Of a DNA stretch of 39,539 bases, positions 25,687 to 33,573 are shown piece by piece (positions within the stretch are counted from its first letter, which is position 1; the number at the start of each line of letters is the position of its first letter). The DNA lies in the NCBI GenBank assembly GCA_030681035.1, contig JAUXUI010000008.1, forward strand, positions 1-39,539. Reading direction: 5' to 3'. The translations under genes and the position numbers were made by a program. The DNA comes from Lysobacteraceae bacterium. GTDB taxonomy: Bacteria; Pseudomonadota; Gammaproteobacteria; Xanthomonadales; Xanthomonadaceae. Below the pieces are notes generated by a model. That model saw nothing but the letters and a program-made list of their open reading frames with translations, was not told where the DNA came from and made no database searches.

Positions 25687-25973
25687 CAATCCACCCAAGT
25701 TAAGCCCGCACGTCTGGGCTAGCAGCCTGTCGAGCTTGGTGCTGATCTACTCGACAATTGCTCCGGCGGCGCGAGTATCCGCACCAACGATCACTCTGAC
25801 AGGTTGCCGCAGGATGAATAGAGCGCAGCGACCGAGTGTAACGAAGGCGTAGTTCGCGCAGCGAACGCTGTCGCGAAGCGACCGAAACCCATCAACCAGG
25901 CCATTACAACGCGCTTGATGGGTTTCGCTGCGCTCTACCCATCCTACGTCTGAGCCTTGACTTGGGTGGATTG
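25687..25973. mobile_element. 287-bp MITE-like element, copy B
   Basis: Ends are CAATCCACCCAAGTTAA (25687-25703) and TTGACTTGGGTGGATTG (25957-25973), 16 of 17 complementary. The interior is the same as copy A at 13421-13703 but in inverted orientation, including GTCGAGTAGATCAGC in reverse complement and the TAGAGCGCAGCGA palindromes. It lies between the his operon promoter region and the DUF6516 toxin-antitoxin pair. No transposase is encoded, and no target duplication is evident. Confidence 0.8.
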
Positions 25974-26140
25974 AAGGCCCGCTCCCACAAAAGGATGCTT
26001 CCCCATCCGTGCGCAGTGCGAGGCGGCTTTGGCAGGTCGGCTCAAGGCATTGCGCCGAAGCCGCGCGCGCTGGTGCAGTTGCACTGATGGCACGCGAGCG
26101 ATATATTGCTTTCACGCAATGTATTGGTATGACGCACAGC

Positions 26141-26422
26141 ATGCCCAGCCGCCTGCTTGCCAACGTCAAGGAAGTCCGCGACGACGGGAGCATCGTCGAA
26201 ATCGTGGTGTGGCAATTGGATGAGCCGGTACTGCCCTGTATGCACGGGTACAAATACCGGCTCTACTTTGGTGCCGGAAACGTGGGCCGGGTCCGTTACG
26301 ACAATGAGCGCGGAAAAGGCGACCACCGGCACCTTGGCGAGCAAGAATTGCCGTACCGCTTTACGTCATTGATGCGCCTGTTGGCGGACTTTCGTCACGA
26401 TGTGGATCACTGGGAGGGCTGA
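26141..26422 (+). CDS. DUF6516-family putative toxin
   Basis: The 93-residue protein has the DUF6516 pattern: DDGSIVEIVVWQLDEPV, HGYKYRLYFG and VRYDNERGKGDHRHLGEQELPYRF, then a short helix. DUF6516 members form toxin-antitoxin-like pairs with an HTH partner, as here. I choose ATG 26141 (MPSRLL) because it gives the usual family start. ATG 26129 and an upstream frame from 26009 are alternatives, and no strong ribosome-binding site decides. Only two bases separate it from the HTH gene, so they are translated as a unit. Confidence 0.7.
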   Translation: MPSRLLANVKEVRDDGSIVEIVVWQLDEPVLPCMHGYKYRLYFGAGNVGRVRYDNERGKGDHRHLGEQELPYRFTSLMRLLADFRHDVDHWEG

Positions 26423-26424
26423 GC

Positions 26425-26778
26425 ATGAAAGCGATTATCAACCTCGCGCCGCGTGGCAGCGTTTTTGCAACCGCCACAACACAACTTGCCGCTGCCGAAT
26501 CGGGCGCGCCGGCCGACTACCGGCTGCACTTTGAGTCCGCACGCGCGTTGTTCGCCGAACTGACGCCAGCACGCATCGAGTTGCTTGATACGCTGCGGCG
26601 GCAGGGTGCGTGCAGCGTGTACGCACTGGCCAAGGCAGCCGCGCGCAATTACTCCAATGTGCATGCCGATGTTGCTGCGCTGGAAGCTCTTGGCCTCGCC
26701 CAACGAACTCCAGACGGCGCGGTTGAGGTGCCTTTCGACGCGGTGGAAATTCACCTGGATATGGCTGCGGTGGCGTGA
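26425..26778 (+). CDS. HTH DNA-binding partner of DUF6516 (HVO_A0114-like antitoxin/regulator)
   Basis: The 117-residue protein has a winged-helix-like segment: LTPARIELLDTLRRQGACSVYALAKAAARNYSNVHADVAALEALGLAQRTPDG. This is typical of the HVO_A0114 group of putative DNA-binding proteins that partner DUF6516. GGAGGG at 26412-26417 precedes the ATG. It probably represses the pair and neutralises the toxin. It converges on the HepT gene with only 37 bases between the ends. Confidence 0.72.
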   Translation: MKAIINLAPRGSVFATATTQLAAAESGAPADYRLHFESARALFAELTPARIELLDTLRRQGACSVYALAKAAARNYSNVHADVAALEALGLAQRTPDGAVEVPFDAVEIHLDMAAVA

Positions 26779-26815
26779 TTGGGGCGGTGATAGGTTTTTG
26801 TGGGAGGCGGTTTAT

Positions 26816-27295
26816 TCATGCCCAACCCCGCTGCACGATTTCGGTGACCATTTTGTCGGCTGCGGCAATGAGTGCCGGCACAAAAGCATGGCCGGTTTGC
26901 AGTGCGCTGGTGAGCACGAGCGGGTCTTCAACGTATTCGTGAACCATCTGGTTTCTGAGGTGGCGGATGGTCATCCATTGGTCAGCAGACATGAGCAACC
27001 CCAAGCGTTCGGCACGATCCAGGTTGTCGATGGTGGCGGACGATTTTTCGCCCAACGCGGTCAACAGCGATGGCAGTAGCTTGTCGCCGATGGTGTCTTG
27101 CAGGCGGCCAAATCGGCCCACAAAGGCTTCCACCCGTTCTGCCAGGTCGGGGTCTGTTTCGAGTCGGCTTGCTTGCGCCAGAGTGAATGCGCTTGCAAAC
27201 AGCCGTTGGTCGGTGGTGGCGAGGTGCCGGCATTCTTTGCGCACCACTCGAACCAGAAATTGCAGGCGCAGTGCGATCCCGGGTTTCACAGTCAT
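26816..27295 (-). CDS. HepT-like ribonuclease toxin
   Basis: The 159-residue helical protein carries the HEPN motif RNQMVHEY: Arg114, His119 and Tyr121 in an R-x4-H-x-Y arrangement, the active site of HepT RNases. The family cuts tRNA or mRNA and is silenced by the MntA nucleotidyltransferase. Its ATG overlaps the mntA-like stop by 4 bases (27292-27295), giving the usual antitoxin-first order of this module. Confidence 0.85.
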   Translation of the reverse strand: MTVKPGIALRLQFLVRVVRKECRHLATTDQRLFASAFTLAQASRLETDPDLAERVEAFVGRFGRLQDTIGDKLLPSLLTALGEKSSATIDNLDRAERLGLLMSADQWMTIRHLRNQMVHEYVEDPLVLTSALQTGHAFVPALIAAADKMVTEIVQRGWA

Positions 27296-27591
27296 AGCAA
27301 TTGCCCTTCTTTGAATGCCATGTCATGGATCGGCAGGCGCATGAGATTGGGTGCGCTGATCAGCACATCCACTTTGCGGCCGTGCATGACACGCGACACG
27401 TGCGCGGACAGTTGCGCAGCCAAGAGTGCCGGGTTGCCTACCGGCTCGGGCAATTCGACCATGAGGTCAATATCGCCCCCGTGCGCCATGTCGTCGAGCC
27501 TGGAGCCAAACACGCTGACCCGCACACCGGGGCCCAGCACCCGCTGCGCGGTTTGGCGAATGGCCTGCACTTGATCGGCGGTTAAGCGCAT
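27292..27591 (-). CDS. MntA-like nucleotidyltransferase antitoxin
   Basis: The 99-residue minimal nucleotidyltransferase has FGSRLDDMAHGGDIDLMVE with Gly29-Ser30 and Asp40-x-Asp42. MntA enzymes AMPylate the HepT toxin near its active site, which silences it. AAGGTG lies upstream of the ATG at 27591. A longer frame to 27633 has no better support. Together with the DUF6516 pair it forms a two-module toxin-antitoxin cluster. Confidence 0.85.
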   Translation of the reverse strand: MRLTADQVQAIRQTAQRVLGPGVRVSVFGSRLDDMAHGGDIDLMVELPEPVGNPALLAAQLSAHVSRVMHGRKVDVLISAPNLMRLPIHDMAFKEGQLL

Positions 27592-27736
27592 CGCGGTATT
27601 TTCACCTTGTTGGAGCGGCGTCGTCGATGCCACGCGACGTTGGAGAGTCCGTTCCGTGCTTGGACTTTACGCGGGTGCGCCGGTCCGGGCAATCGGAAAA
27701 ATTCCTGGTTCTTCGATAAAGTGATTCAGGTTGATG

Positions 27737-27964
27737 GGGCGGATGGTGCGGCGTGGGGTGGTGCTGGGTGAATGTGGGCATCGCGCGTCGCTGGGCATGG
27801 ATCGCCACGGGCCTGCGGCCCTCGCGATGACGGCTGCAAGGGGATCGCGTGGGCGGGTGGTGCGGCGTGGGATGTCGGTGGGCGGATGTGGGAGTCGCGC
27901 AGCGCTGGGCATGGATCGCCACGGGCCTGCGGCCCTCGCGATGACGGCTGCGAGGGGTTCGCGT
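27737..27964. repeat. Two 114-bp tandem repeats between the toxin-antitoxin cluster and gspL
   Basis: A 114-bp unit starting GGGCGG occurs at 27737-27850 and 27851-27964, with the start of a third unit at 27965. The shared core GCATGGATCGCCACGGGCCT... resembles the small hairpin family scattered through Lysobacterales. The gap from 27592 to 28157 holds no gene that I can support. A further segment, GAGCCTGCCCCAGACGTGAT (27985-28004), also occurs at 17829-17848. Confidence 0.75.
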
Positions 27965-28145
27965 GGGCGGGCCGGTCGCCCACAGAGCCTGCCCCAGACG
28001 TGATCTGGGCGTGGGCATGACAGCACCTGCCCGGCGGCACGCGTGTTTGCGGCCCCTCACGCATAAGGCTCACGGTTTTGCCGGGTGATATTTAATTCCG
28101 ATACCCACCGTGAACTCACTGCGACCGATCCGCAGGGCACACTGT

Positions 28146-28157
28146 TAGAATCTGCCC
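28146..28157 (+). promoter_or_regulatory. Possible -10 box for a leaderless gspL transcript
   Basis: TAGAAT (28146-28151) ends 6 bases before the gspL ATG at 28158, the spacing expected if transcription starts at or next to the A of ATG. No Shine-Dalgarno is present before that ATG. No clear -35 box was seen at 17 bases upstream, so this is tentative. Confidence 0.4.
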
Positions 28158-29294
28158 ATGTCCCGAATCTTGCTCCGCATTGCGCCAGATGGTGAGTTGC
28201 GCTGGTTGTCTACGTCAGGCCCGGTCCGCGTTCAGCGCGGGGTGCCGCCGGTTACGCCTGATGATCGGCTGTGGGTGATTTTTCCGGCGGAGGATGTGTT
28301 GTTGATGTCGGCGCCACGGGTGGCGCGCTCAGCGGCGCAGATGCAACAGGCGTTGCCTTATGCGATCGAGGATCAGCTTGCCGCCGCGATCGAAACCCAG
28401 CATGTGGCGTGGGCGCCGGCTGCCGATCCGCAGCAGGTAGCGGTGGCGGTGGTTGCCCGCGCCCGGATTGAGGCGCTGCTCGGTTCGTTGCGTACGCACG
28501 GGCTGGAGCCCGATGTACTGATTCCCGAGCCGCTGCTGTTGCCATGGCAGGCTGGTGTGGCGACGGTACTGCTTGAGCCGAACCGCGCGGTATTGCGCTA
28601 CGGCGAGGCACGCGCCTTCGTTGGTCAGCCCGGCGAATTGCAGATCTTTGCCAGTGTGGTCGAAGCCGGGTTGGATGGTGTGCTGGTTGGGGATCAGCAA
28701 TCGCCGTTGCCATTGCGCAACAGCCGCCGCGTGGACGATGCGCTGGTGGCATACGCGGATGCGTTACGTAACGACCCTGCGCTGAGTTTGTTGCAAGGTG
28801 ACTATGCACCGCGCCGTCGCGCCGGGAGCACCCAGCGCGCATGGCGGTGGGCCGCTGGTTTGGCGCTTGCCGGCCTGTTCTTGAGTTTTACCTATGCCGT
28901 GCTTGAGCGCGCACAGTTGCTATCGCTGGTGGAGCGTCAGCGCTCCGAAATGGCGGGTCTGTATCGCGCTGCGGTGCCTGGTGCAACGCGTGTGGTCGAT
29001 GCCGAGCAGCAACTGCGCAGTGCCTTGGCTGCTGCCGGCCAGGGGCGTGGCGACACCAGTTTGGCGCTGCTTACACAGGCCGCACCTGCCTTGTCCAGCG
29101 ATACCCGCATTCAACTCGACGCGCTGGAACTGCGCGATAGTTCGCTTGAGCTGGTGGTTAGTGCGCCGGATGTGGCAGCGCTCGACGCCTTGCAGCAGCG
29201 TCTCGCAGTGGGTGCAAAGGTTGAGTTGACGGCAGCAACACCGGGAAGCAAAGGTGTTGAAGGGCGACTGCGCATGAGCGGAGGCAGCCGATGA
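28158..29294 (+). CDS. gspL: Type II secretion system protein L
   Basis: The 378-residue protein has the GspL layout. An actin-like cytoplasmic region of about 230 residues contains RWLSTSGP, LPYAIEDQLAAAIETQHVAW and IPEPLLLPWQAG. A single transmembrane helix (AAGLALAGLFLSFTYAVL) and a periplasmic ferredoxin-like domain follow. GspL anchors the GspE ATPase to the inner-membrane platform. It begins the operon here without upstream gspE-K genes. It overlaps gspM by 4 bases. It appears full-length. Confidence 0.9.
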   Translation: MSRILLRIAPDGELRWLSTSGPVRVQRGVPPVTPDDRLWVIFPAEDVLLMSAPRVARSAAQMQQALPYAIEDQLAAAIETQHVAWAPAADPQQVAVAVVARARIEALLGSLRTHGLEPDVLIPEPLLLPWQAGVATVLLEPNRAVLRYGEARAFVGQPGELQIFASVVEAGLDGVLVGDQQSPLPLRNSRRVDDALVAYADALRNDPALSLLQGDYAPRRRAGSTQRAWRWAAGLALAGLFLSFTYAVLERAQLLSLVERQRSEMAGLYRAAVPGATRVVDAEQQLRSALAAAGQGRGDTSLALLTQAAPALSSDTRIQLDALELRDSSLELVVSAPDVAALDALQQRLAVGAKVELTAATPGSKGVEGRLRMSGGSR

Positions 29295-29770
29295 AGAGGT
29301 GGTGGGATGGGCTGAGCGAGCGCGATCGTGGCGTTCTGCAAATTGGCACTGTACTGGTTGTGTTGATGTTGCTCTGGGGGCTGGCTTGGCAGCCTTTGTC
29401 ACGAGTACGCGACAACCTGCGGGCACAGGCAGTCACCCAGTCCGATGCATTGGCGTGGATGCGCCCGGCAGCACAGCAATTGGCCGCAGCGGGTGGCTTG
29501 GCGCGTGCCCCAGCCGCCGATGCGCGCTCGCTATTGGCGCGTACCGATGCCAGTGCGCGCGAGGCCGGTTTGGGCGGTTCGCTGGTCAGCGTTGAGCCGC
29601 AGGGTGCAAATCGGGTTCGCGCTACCTTGTCTGCCGCCGATTTCGATGCGCTGGCGCGTTGGTTGCAACAGGTTTCTGCGCAAGGCGTGGTACTTGAACA
29701 GTTGTCGGTGCAACGCGCCAATGCCGGCCGTGTCGATGCGCGCGTGCTGCTGGCCGAGGGAGCGCAATGA
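29291..29770 (+). CDS. gspM: Type II secretion system protein M
   Basis: The 159-residue bitopic membrane protein has a short cytoplasmic start (MKRWWDGLSERDRGV), one transmembrane helix (VLVVLMLLWGLAWQPL) and a periplasmic GspM-type ferredoxin-like domain. It partners GspL in the inner-membrane assembly platform. ATGA overlaps join it to gspL and gspN, a sign of coupled translation. Confidence 0.88.
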   Translation: MKRWWDGLSERDRGVLQIGTVLVVLMLLWGLAWQPLSRVRDNLRAQAVTQSDALAWMRPAAQQLAAAGGLARAPAADARSLLARTDASAREAGLGGSLVSVEPQGANRVRATLSAADFDALARWLQQVSAQGVVLEQLSVQRANAGRVDARVLLAEGAQ

Positions 29771-30519
29771 TTCGGCGTGTTTTCCTGGTGTTGCTGGGCT
29801 TGCTGGTGGCGGCGGTGCTGGCACTGGCTTTCGCCCCGGCGCAGATGCTGGTCAACGCGGTGCAGGCGCGTGTGCCCGACCTGTACTTGTCCACGGTGGC
29901 AGGCAGCCTTTGGCGTGGCGCCGTTGGCGAGATTGTTTATCGCGGGCGTGCTCTGGGCAGTTTGCGCTGGCGTTTGTATCCATCGTCCCTGTTCAGTCTT
30001 CGCCTGCGTGCCGATATCGAGGCGCACGGCGACTGGGGCAATGCCGAAGGCCAGGTATGGCGTTCGTTTTCCACTGTTGGCCTGAAAGCGCTACGCAGCG
30101 AACTTCCGGCGTACTACCTCGCAGGCGTGTTTGCCGTGCCTGAACTGCGGCCATTGGGCAGCATTCGCGTTGAAATACATGCCGCGCAGTTGCGCGATCA
30201 CATGCTGGTGGTGCTCGATGGCGATGCGGTTTGGCACGATGCGGCAGTAGCTGGGCTGGCCAGTGCCGAACTGGGTACCTTGCGCGGGCACCTGAGCCTT
30301 GATGCGCCCAATGCGGCGAGCTTGGTGCTTGCCGACGATGGTGGCCCGCTGGCTGTTGATGGGCAATTGTGGTTGTCGCCGTTGGGCTATTCGGGCGAAG
30401 TGCGCATGAGCGCACGCGATCCGGCGTTGTTGCCGGCACTGGAATGGATGGGCAAGCCCAAAACGCCCGGTGCGCGCGTATTGCGCCTGCAGGGTCTTTG
30501 GTACGGCGCGCAACGATGA
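29767..30519 (+). CDS. gspN: Type II secretion system protein N
   Basis: The 250-residue protein opens with a signal-anchor helix (VFLVLLGLLVAAVLALAFAPAQ), then VQARVPDLYLSTVAGSLWRGAVGEIVYRG, the pattern seen in GspN proteins. GspN is an accessory component that is not present in all type II systems. It overlaps both neighbours by 4 bases. The Xanthomonas xps cluster has the same LMN order. Confidence 0.85.
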   Translation: MIRRVFLVLLGLLVAAVLALAFAPAQMLVNAVQARVPDLYLSTVAGSLWRGAVGEIVYRGRALGSLRWRLYPSSLFSLRLRADIEAHGDWGNAEGQVWRSFSTVGLKALRSELPAYYLAGVFAVPELRPLGSIRVEIHAAQLRDHMLVVLDGDAVWHDAAVAGLASAELGTLRGHLSLDAPNAASLVLADDGGPLAVDGQLWLSPLGYSGEVRMSARDPALLPALEWMGKPKTPGARVLRLQGLWYGAQR

Positions 30520-31073
30520 GCATGCAGCTTCCGCTCATCCATGGCATTACTGATCGCGGCGATGGGCGTGAGGAATTGGACCTCGAGTTCAGCAACGGTG
30601 AGCGCCGCACCTATCGCCGGCAACGCGCGCGCGGCAATGGCGCGGTGGTGATCGTCGCTATCGCCGAGCCTGGCGTGGTGCTGCTCACCCGCGAATATGC
30701 ATGTGGCCTGCACCGCTATGAACTGGGCCTGCCGCGTGGACGTATCGACGACGGTGAGTCGCCATTGCAGGCCGCCAATCGCGAGCTCAAGGAGGAAGTC
30801 GGTTTTGGTGCGCGTCGGCTGGAAGTACTGCGGACGTTGTCGCTGGTGCCGAGTTACATGGATCATGTCACCCATCTGGTTTTGGCGCAGGATTTGTACC
30901 CCGAATGCCTGCCCGGCGATGAGCCCGAGCCACTGCAAGTGGTGCCGTGGCGGCTGGATGCGCTGGATCAACTGATGCTGCGCGATGAGTGTTCGGAAGG
31001 CCGCGCGCTGGCGGCATTGTTCATTGCGCGCGAATGGTTGTCGCGCAAACAAGATGGAATGAGCGATGCCTGA
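30516..31073 (+). CDS. nudE: ADP-compounds hydrolase (Nudix)
   Basis: The 185-residue protein has a canonical Nudix box: GRIDDGESPLQAANRELKEEVGF (G-x5-E-x7-REUxEE). Family members hydrolyse ADP-ribose, Ap3A and NADH. It lies between gspN and cysQ and overlaps each by 4-8 bases, a neighbourhood typical of this order. NudE in E. coli and CysQ both act on adenylated small molecules. Confidence 0.9.
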   Translation: MSMQLPLIHGITDRGDGREELDLEFSNGERRTYRRQRARGNGAVVIVAIAEPGVVLLTREYACGLHRYELGLPRGRIDDGESPLQAANRELKEEVGFGARRLEVLRTLSLVPSYMDHVTHLVLAQDLYPECLPGDEPEPLQVVPWRLDALDQLMLRDECSEGRALAALFIAREWLSRKQDGMSDA

Positions 31074-31857
31074 TGCCTACGTTGAGCGGTGTATCGACAT
31101 TGCGCGTGCCGCAGGTGCTGCGATCATGGCGGTGTATGCCCGTGATTTCGCGGTTGAAGCCAAAGCCGATGCGTCGCCGCTGACCGAAGCCGACATGGCT
31201 GCGCACCGATTGATCGTGGCCGCTTTGCAGGCACTTGAACCCGACATTCCGGTGCTGTCGGAGGAATCGGCAGCCATCGACTGGCAAGTCCGGCAACACT
31301 GGCACCGCTACTGGCTGGTCGATCCGCTTGATGGCACCCGCGAGTTCGTCAAGCGCAACGGCGAGTTCACCGTCAATATTGCGTTGATCCAAGGCGATGC
31401 GCCGGTGTTTGGCGTGGTCTACGCACCGGCACTGGATGAGCTGGTCTACGCCACGCGCTCGCGCGGTGCATTTCTGCGGCTGGGCGACAAGGATATCGCG
31501 ATCAACGCACAGCGCCCGGCGGCGGCACCGTTGCGGGTGGCGGCCAGCCGCTCGCATCTGGATGAGCGCACCGAGGCAGCGCTGGCGCGGATGGGCGAGA
31601 TCGAGCGCTTCGGGCTGGGCTCCTCGCTCAAGTTTTTACGCATTGCGCAGGGCCGGGCAGATGTCTATCCGCGCTTTGGCCCGACCAGCGAGTGGGATAC
31701 CGCCGCCGCGCAGTGCGTGCTGGAAGCCGCCGGCGGCGTGGTGCTTGGGCTGGATGGCGTACCGCTGCGTTACAACCGCAAAGCCTCGTTGCTCAACCCC
31801 GATTTCATTGCGCTGGGCGATGCCGATTTGCCGTGGCGGGAGTGGCTGCATGGCTGA
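31066..31857 (+). CDS. cysQ: 3'(2'),5'-bisphosphate nucleotidase
   Basis: The 263-residue protein belongs to the inositol-phosphatase-like family with metal-binding motifs EES (about residue 66-68), DPLDGTREF (about 86-94) and SEWDTAAA. It converts adenosine 3',5'-bisphosphate (PAP) to AMP during sulfate assimilation. The start at 31066 overlaps nudE by 8 bases, and its end overlaps mazG by 8 bases. Confidence 0.93.
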   Translation: MPDAYVERCIDIARAAGAAIMAVYARDFAVEAKADASPLTEADMAAHRLIVAALQALEPDIPVLSEESAAIDWQVRQHWHRYWLVDPLDGTREFVKRNGEFTVNIALIQGDAPVFGVVYAPALDELVYATRSRGAFLRLGDKDIAINAQRPAAAPLRVAASRSHLDERTEAALARMGEIERFGLGSSLKFLRIAQGRADVYPRFGPTSEWDTAAAQCVLEAAGGVVLGLDGVPLRYNRKASLLNPDFIALGDADLPWREWLHG

Positions 31858-32668
31858 ACAGCACAATGGCATCGAGCGGCTGCTGGCGATCATGGCGCGC
31901 CTGCGCGATCCCGAGCACGGCTGCCCGTGGGATGTGGCACAGGATTTCGCCAGCGTCGCGCCGTATACCATCGAGGAAGCCTACGAGGTTGCCGACGCGA
32001 TCGATCGCGGCGATTTCGAAGACCTGCGTGATGAGCTGGGCGACCTGCTGCTGCAAGTAGTATTCCATGCACAGATGGCGCAGGAGCAGGGCCGCTTTGA
32101 TTTCAGCGATGTCGCCGCCGCAATTTGCGACAAGATGGAACGCCGCCATCCGCATGTGTTTGGCGATGTATCGATCACCGATGTTGATGCGCAAACGCTC
32201 GCATGGGAACAGCACAAACGTGCCGAGCGCGAAGCCAGCAGCGATGATCACAGCGCGCTGGCCGGCATCGCCCGTGGTTTGCCCGAATGGCAGCGCGCCA
32301 CCAAATTGCAAAAGCGTGCGGCCACGGTGGGTTTTGACTGGCCCGATGTCGAGCCGGTGCTGGCAAAGCTGCACGAAGAAATCGATGAAGTGCGGGCGGA
32401 GTTCGCCAAGGGCATCGGCCATGATGCGCTTGAGGATGAAATCGGCGACGTGTTGTTTGTCTGTGTCAATCTGGCCCGTCATGGCAAGGTCGATTTTGGT
32501 AACGCGCTGCGCTGCGCCAACGCCAAGTTCGAGCGTCGCTTCCGCCGGATGGAAGTGCTTGCTGCTGCCGATGGCGTCGCATTGGCCGATCTGGACCTGG
32601 CGCAGCAGGACGCCTATTGGGATCGTGCCAAGGCCGAGGAAAAGCCGCGCCAGGGGAACTCTGGATAA
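31850..32668 (+). CDS. mazG: Nucleoside triphosphate pyrophosphohydrolase
   Basis: The 272-residue protein has duplicated MazG domains. The first holds the EExxE...ExxD motif (TIEEAYEVADAIDRGDFEDLRDELGDLLLQ); the second holds LHEEIDEVRAE...LEDEIGDVLF. It hydrolyses (d)NTPs to monophosphates plus pyrophosphate and can act on damaged nucleotides. It is the last gene of the run. A palindromic repeat begins 2 bases after its stop. Confidence 0.95.
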   Translation: MAEQHNGIERLLAIMARLRDPEHGCPWDVAQDFASVAPYTIEEAYEVADAIDRGDFEDLRDELGDLLLQVVFHAQMAQEQGRFDFSDVAAAICDKMERRHPHVFGDVSITDVDAQTLAWEQHKRAEREASSDDHSALAGIARGLPEWQRATKLQKRAATVGFDWPDVEPVLAKLHEEIDEVRAEFAKGIGHDALEDEIGDVLFVCVNLARHGKVDFGNALRCANAKFERRFRRMEVLAAADGVALADLDLAQQDAYWDRAKAEEKPRQGNSG

Positions 32669-32670
32669 GT

Positions 32671-32739
32671 CGTCACCCCGGCGAAAGCCGGGGTTCAGGC
32701 CATGGATTAAACTGGATTCCCGCTTTCGCGGGAATGACG
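32671..32739. repeat. Palindromic CGTCACCCCGGCGAAAGCCG/GGGAATGACG repeat after mazG
   Basis: The 69-bp stretch has two hairpins, CCCCGGCGAAAGCCGGGG and TTCCCGCTTTCGCGGGAA, and is the reverse-oriented relative of 9663-9730. It lies directly after the mazG stop and probably acts as a terminator of the gspL-mazG transcript or as a REP-like element. No poly-U run follows. Confidence 0.75.
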
Positions 32740-32907
32740 AAACTTGGAAGTCTGGGCTTTGAAGTACGATTCCTGAAACCTGCCATCTCGGCTCTTCCGC
32801 AGGTAATCGGCGTCAATTCCAACGGGCTGCTAGGCTTTGCTTGTTGCCGCAGCGCAACTTGAGTGCCCGCCGATCACTGTGCAAACTGACCCGAGGAGGG
32901 CCTGAGC

Positions 32908-33216
32908 ATGTCCGACAAGTTCACCAGCTTCGACGAGTTCTACCCGTATTATCTTTCCGAGCACAGCAACCGCACCTGCCGCCGCCTGCATTACACCGGC
33001 AGCGCGTTGGTGCTCGGCGTGATCGCTGCGGTGGTCCTGGGGCGGCTGCCACCGGTCTGGTTGTTCAGTATCCCGGTGATCGGCTATGGCTTTGCCTGGG
33101 TGGGGCACTTCGTGTTCGAAAAAAACCGTCCCGCCACCTTCACCTATCCGCTGTGGTCGTTGATGGGCGACTGGGTGATGTTCAAGGACATGTTGATCGG
33201 GCGGATTCGCTTTTAG
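32908..33216 (+). CDS. DUF962/Mpo1-like membrane protein
   Basis: The 102-residue protein matches the DUF962 family, whose yeast member Mpo1 is a 2-hydroxy fatty-acid dioxygenase. It has FTSFDEFYPYYLSEHSNRTCRRLHYTGS with the conserved His residues, two hydrophobic segments, and HFVFEKNRPATFTYPLWSLMGDWVMF. GAGGAGG lies 8-10 bases before the ATG. The bacterial substrate is not known from sequence. Confidence 0.88.
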   Translation: MSDKFTSFDEFYPYYLSEHSNRTCRRLHYTGSALVLGVIAAVVLGRLPPVWLFSIPVIGYGFAWVGHFVFEKNRPATFTYPLWSLMGDWVMFKDMLIGRIRF

Positions 33217-33218
33217 GC

Positions 33219-33385
33219 TAGGAGCCTGTCGGGCTTTGCCGGTCGAGGCGAAAATTTGGCTGCGCGAGGTCAGATTTTCGCCGGATCGCCGGCGCGTAGC
33301 ACCGCTACGGGCCAAGATTCGGCGGAAATATGCACCGCGCAGACGGATTTGCAGCCCGTGCCAGGTAAAGTCCGACAGGCTCCTA
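33219..33385. mobile_element. 167-bp element with 19-bp terminal inverted repeats
   Basis: TAGGAGCCTGTCGGGCTTT (33219-33237) and AAAGTCCGACAGGCTCCTA (33367-33385) are complementary at 18 of 19 positions. A direct TAGGC occurs at 33214-33218 and 33383-33387 and may be a target duplication. Internally TTGGCTGCGCGAGGTCAGAT has a related inverse near the right side. It has MITE-like layout and no coding capacity. It sits 2 bases after the DUF962 stop. Confidence 0.65.
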
Positions 33386-33450
33386 GGCCCTCGGAAGAAA
33401 CGTCGCTGCGCGGCCTATGCCTTTACTTCGCCGCTGCGCGGCTCGCTCGG

Positions 33451-33518
33451 TCGCCCACAGGGTGGGCTCCTACAGGTGTGCGTTGAGGACTTTTTGTAGG
33501 AGCCCACCCTGTGGGCGA
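33451..33518. repeat. 24-bp-arm hairpin, 20-base loop
   Basis: TCGCCCACAGGGTGGGCTCC and four more bases (33451-33474) pair perfectly with 33495-33518. The loop ends in TTTTT. The arms are identical to those at 2980-3003/3024-3047, with the same arm and loop lengths. It lies in a 188-base stretch without a gene, between convergent genes (DUF962 and acyl-CoA dehydrogenase), and could act as a bidirectional terminator. Confidence 0.75.
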
Positions 33519-33573
33519 CTTGCTGCGGACACGCGCTACAACTTGCACACGGCGGCGCTGACGTTTGCCGTGT

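Noticed and set aside
27731-28020. Plus-strand ORFs within the 114-bp tandem repeats
   Set aside because: Low-complexity repeated peptides from the duplicated non-coding unit.
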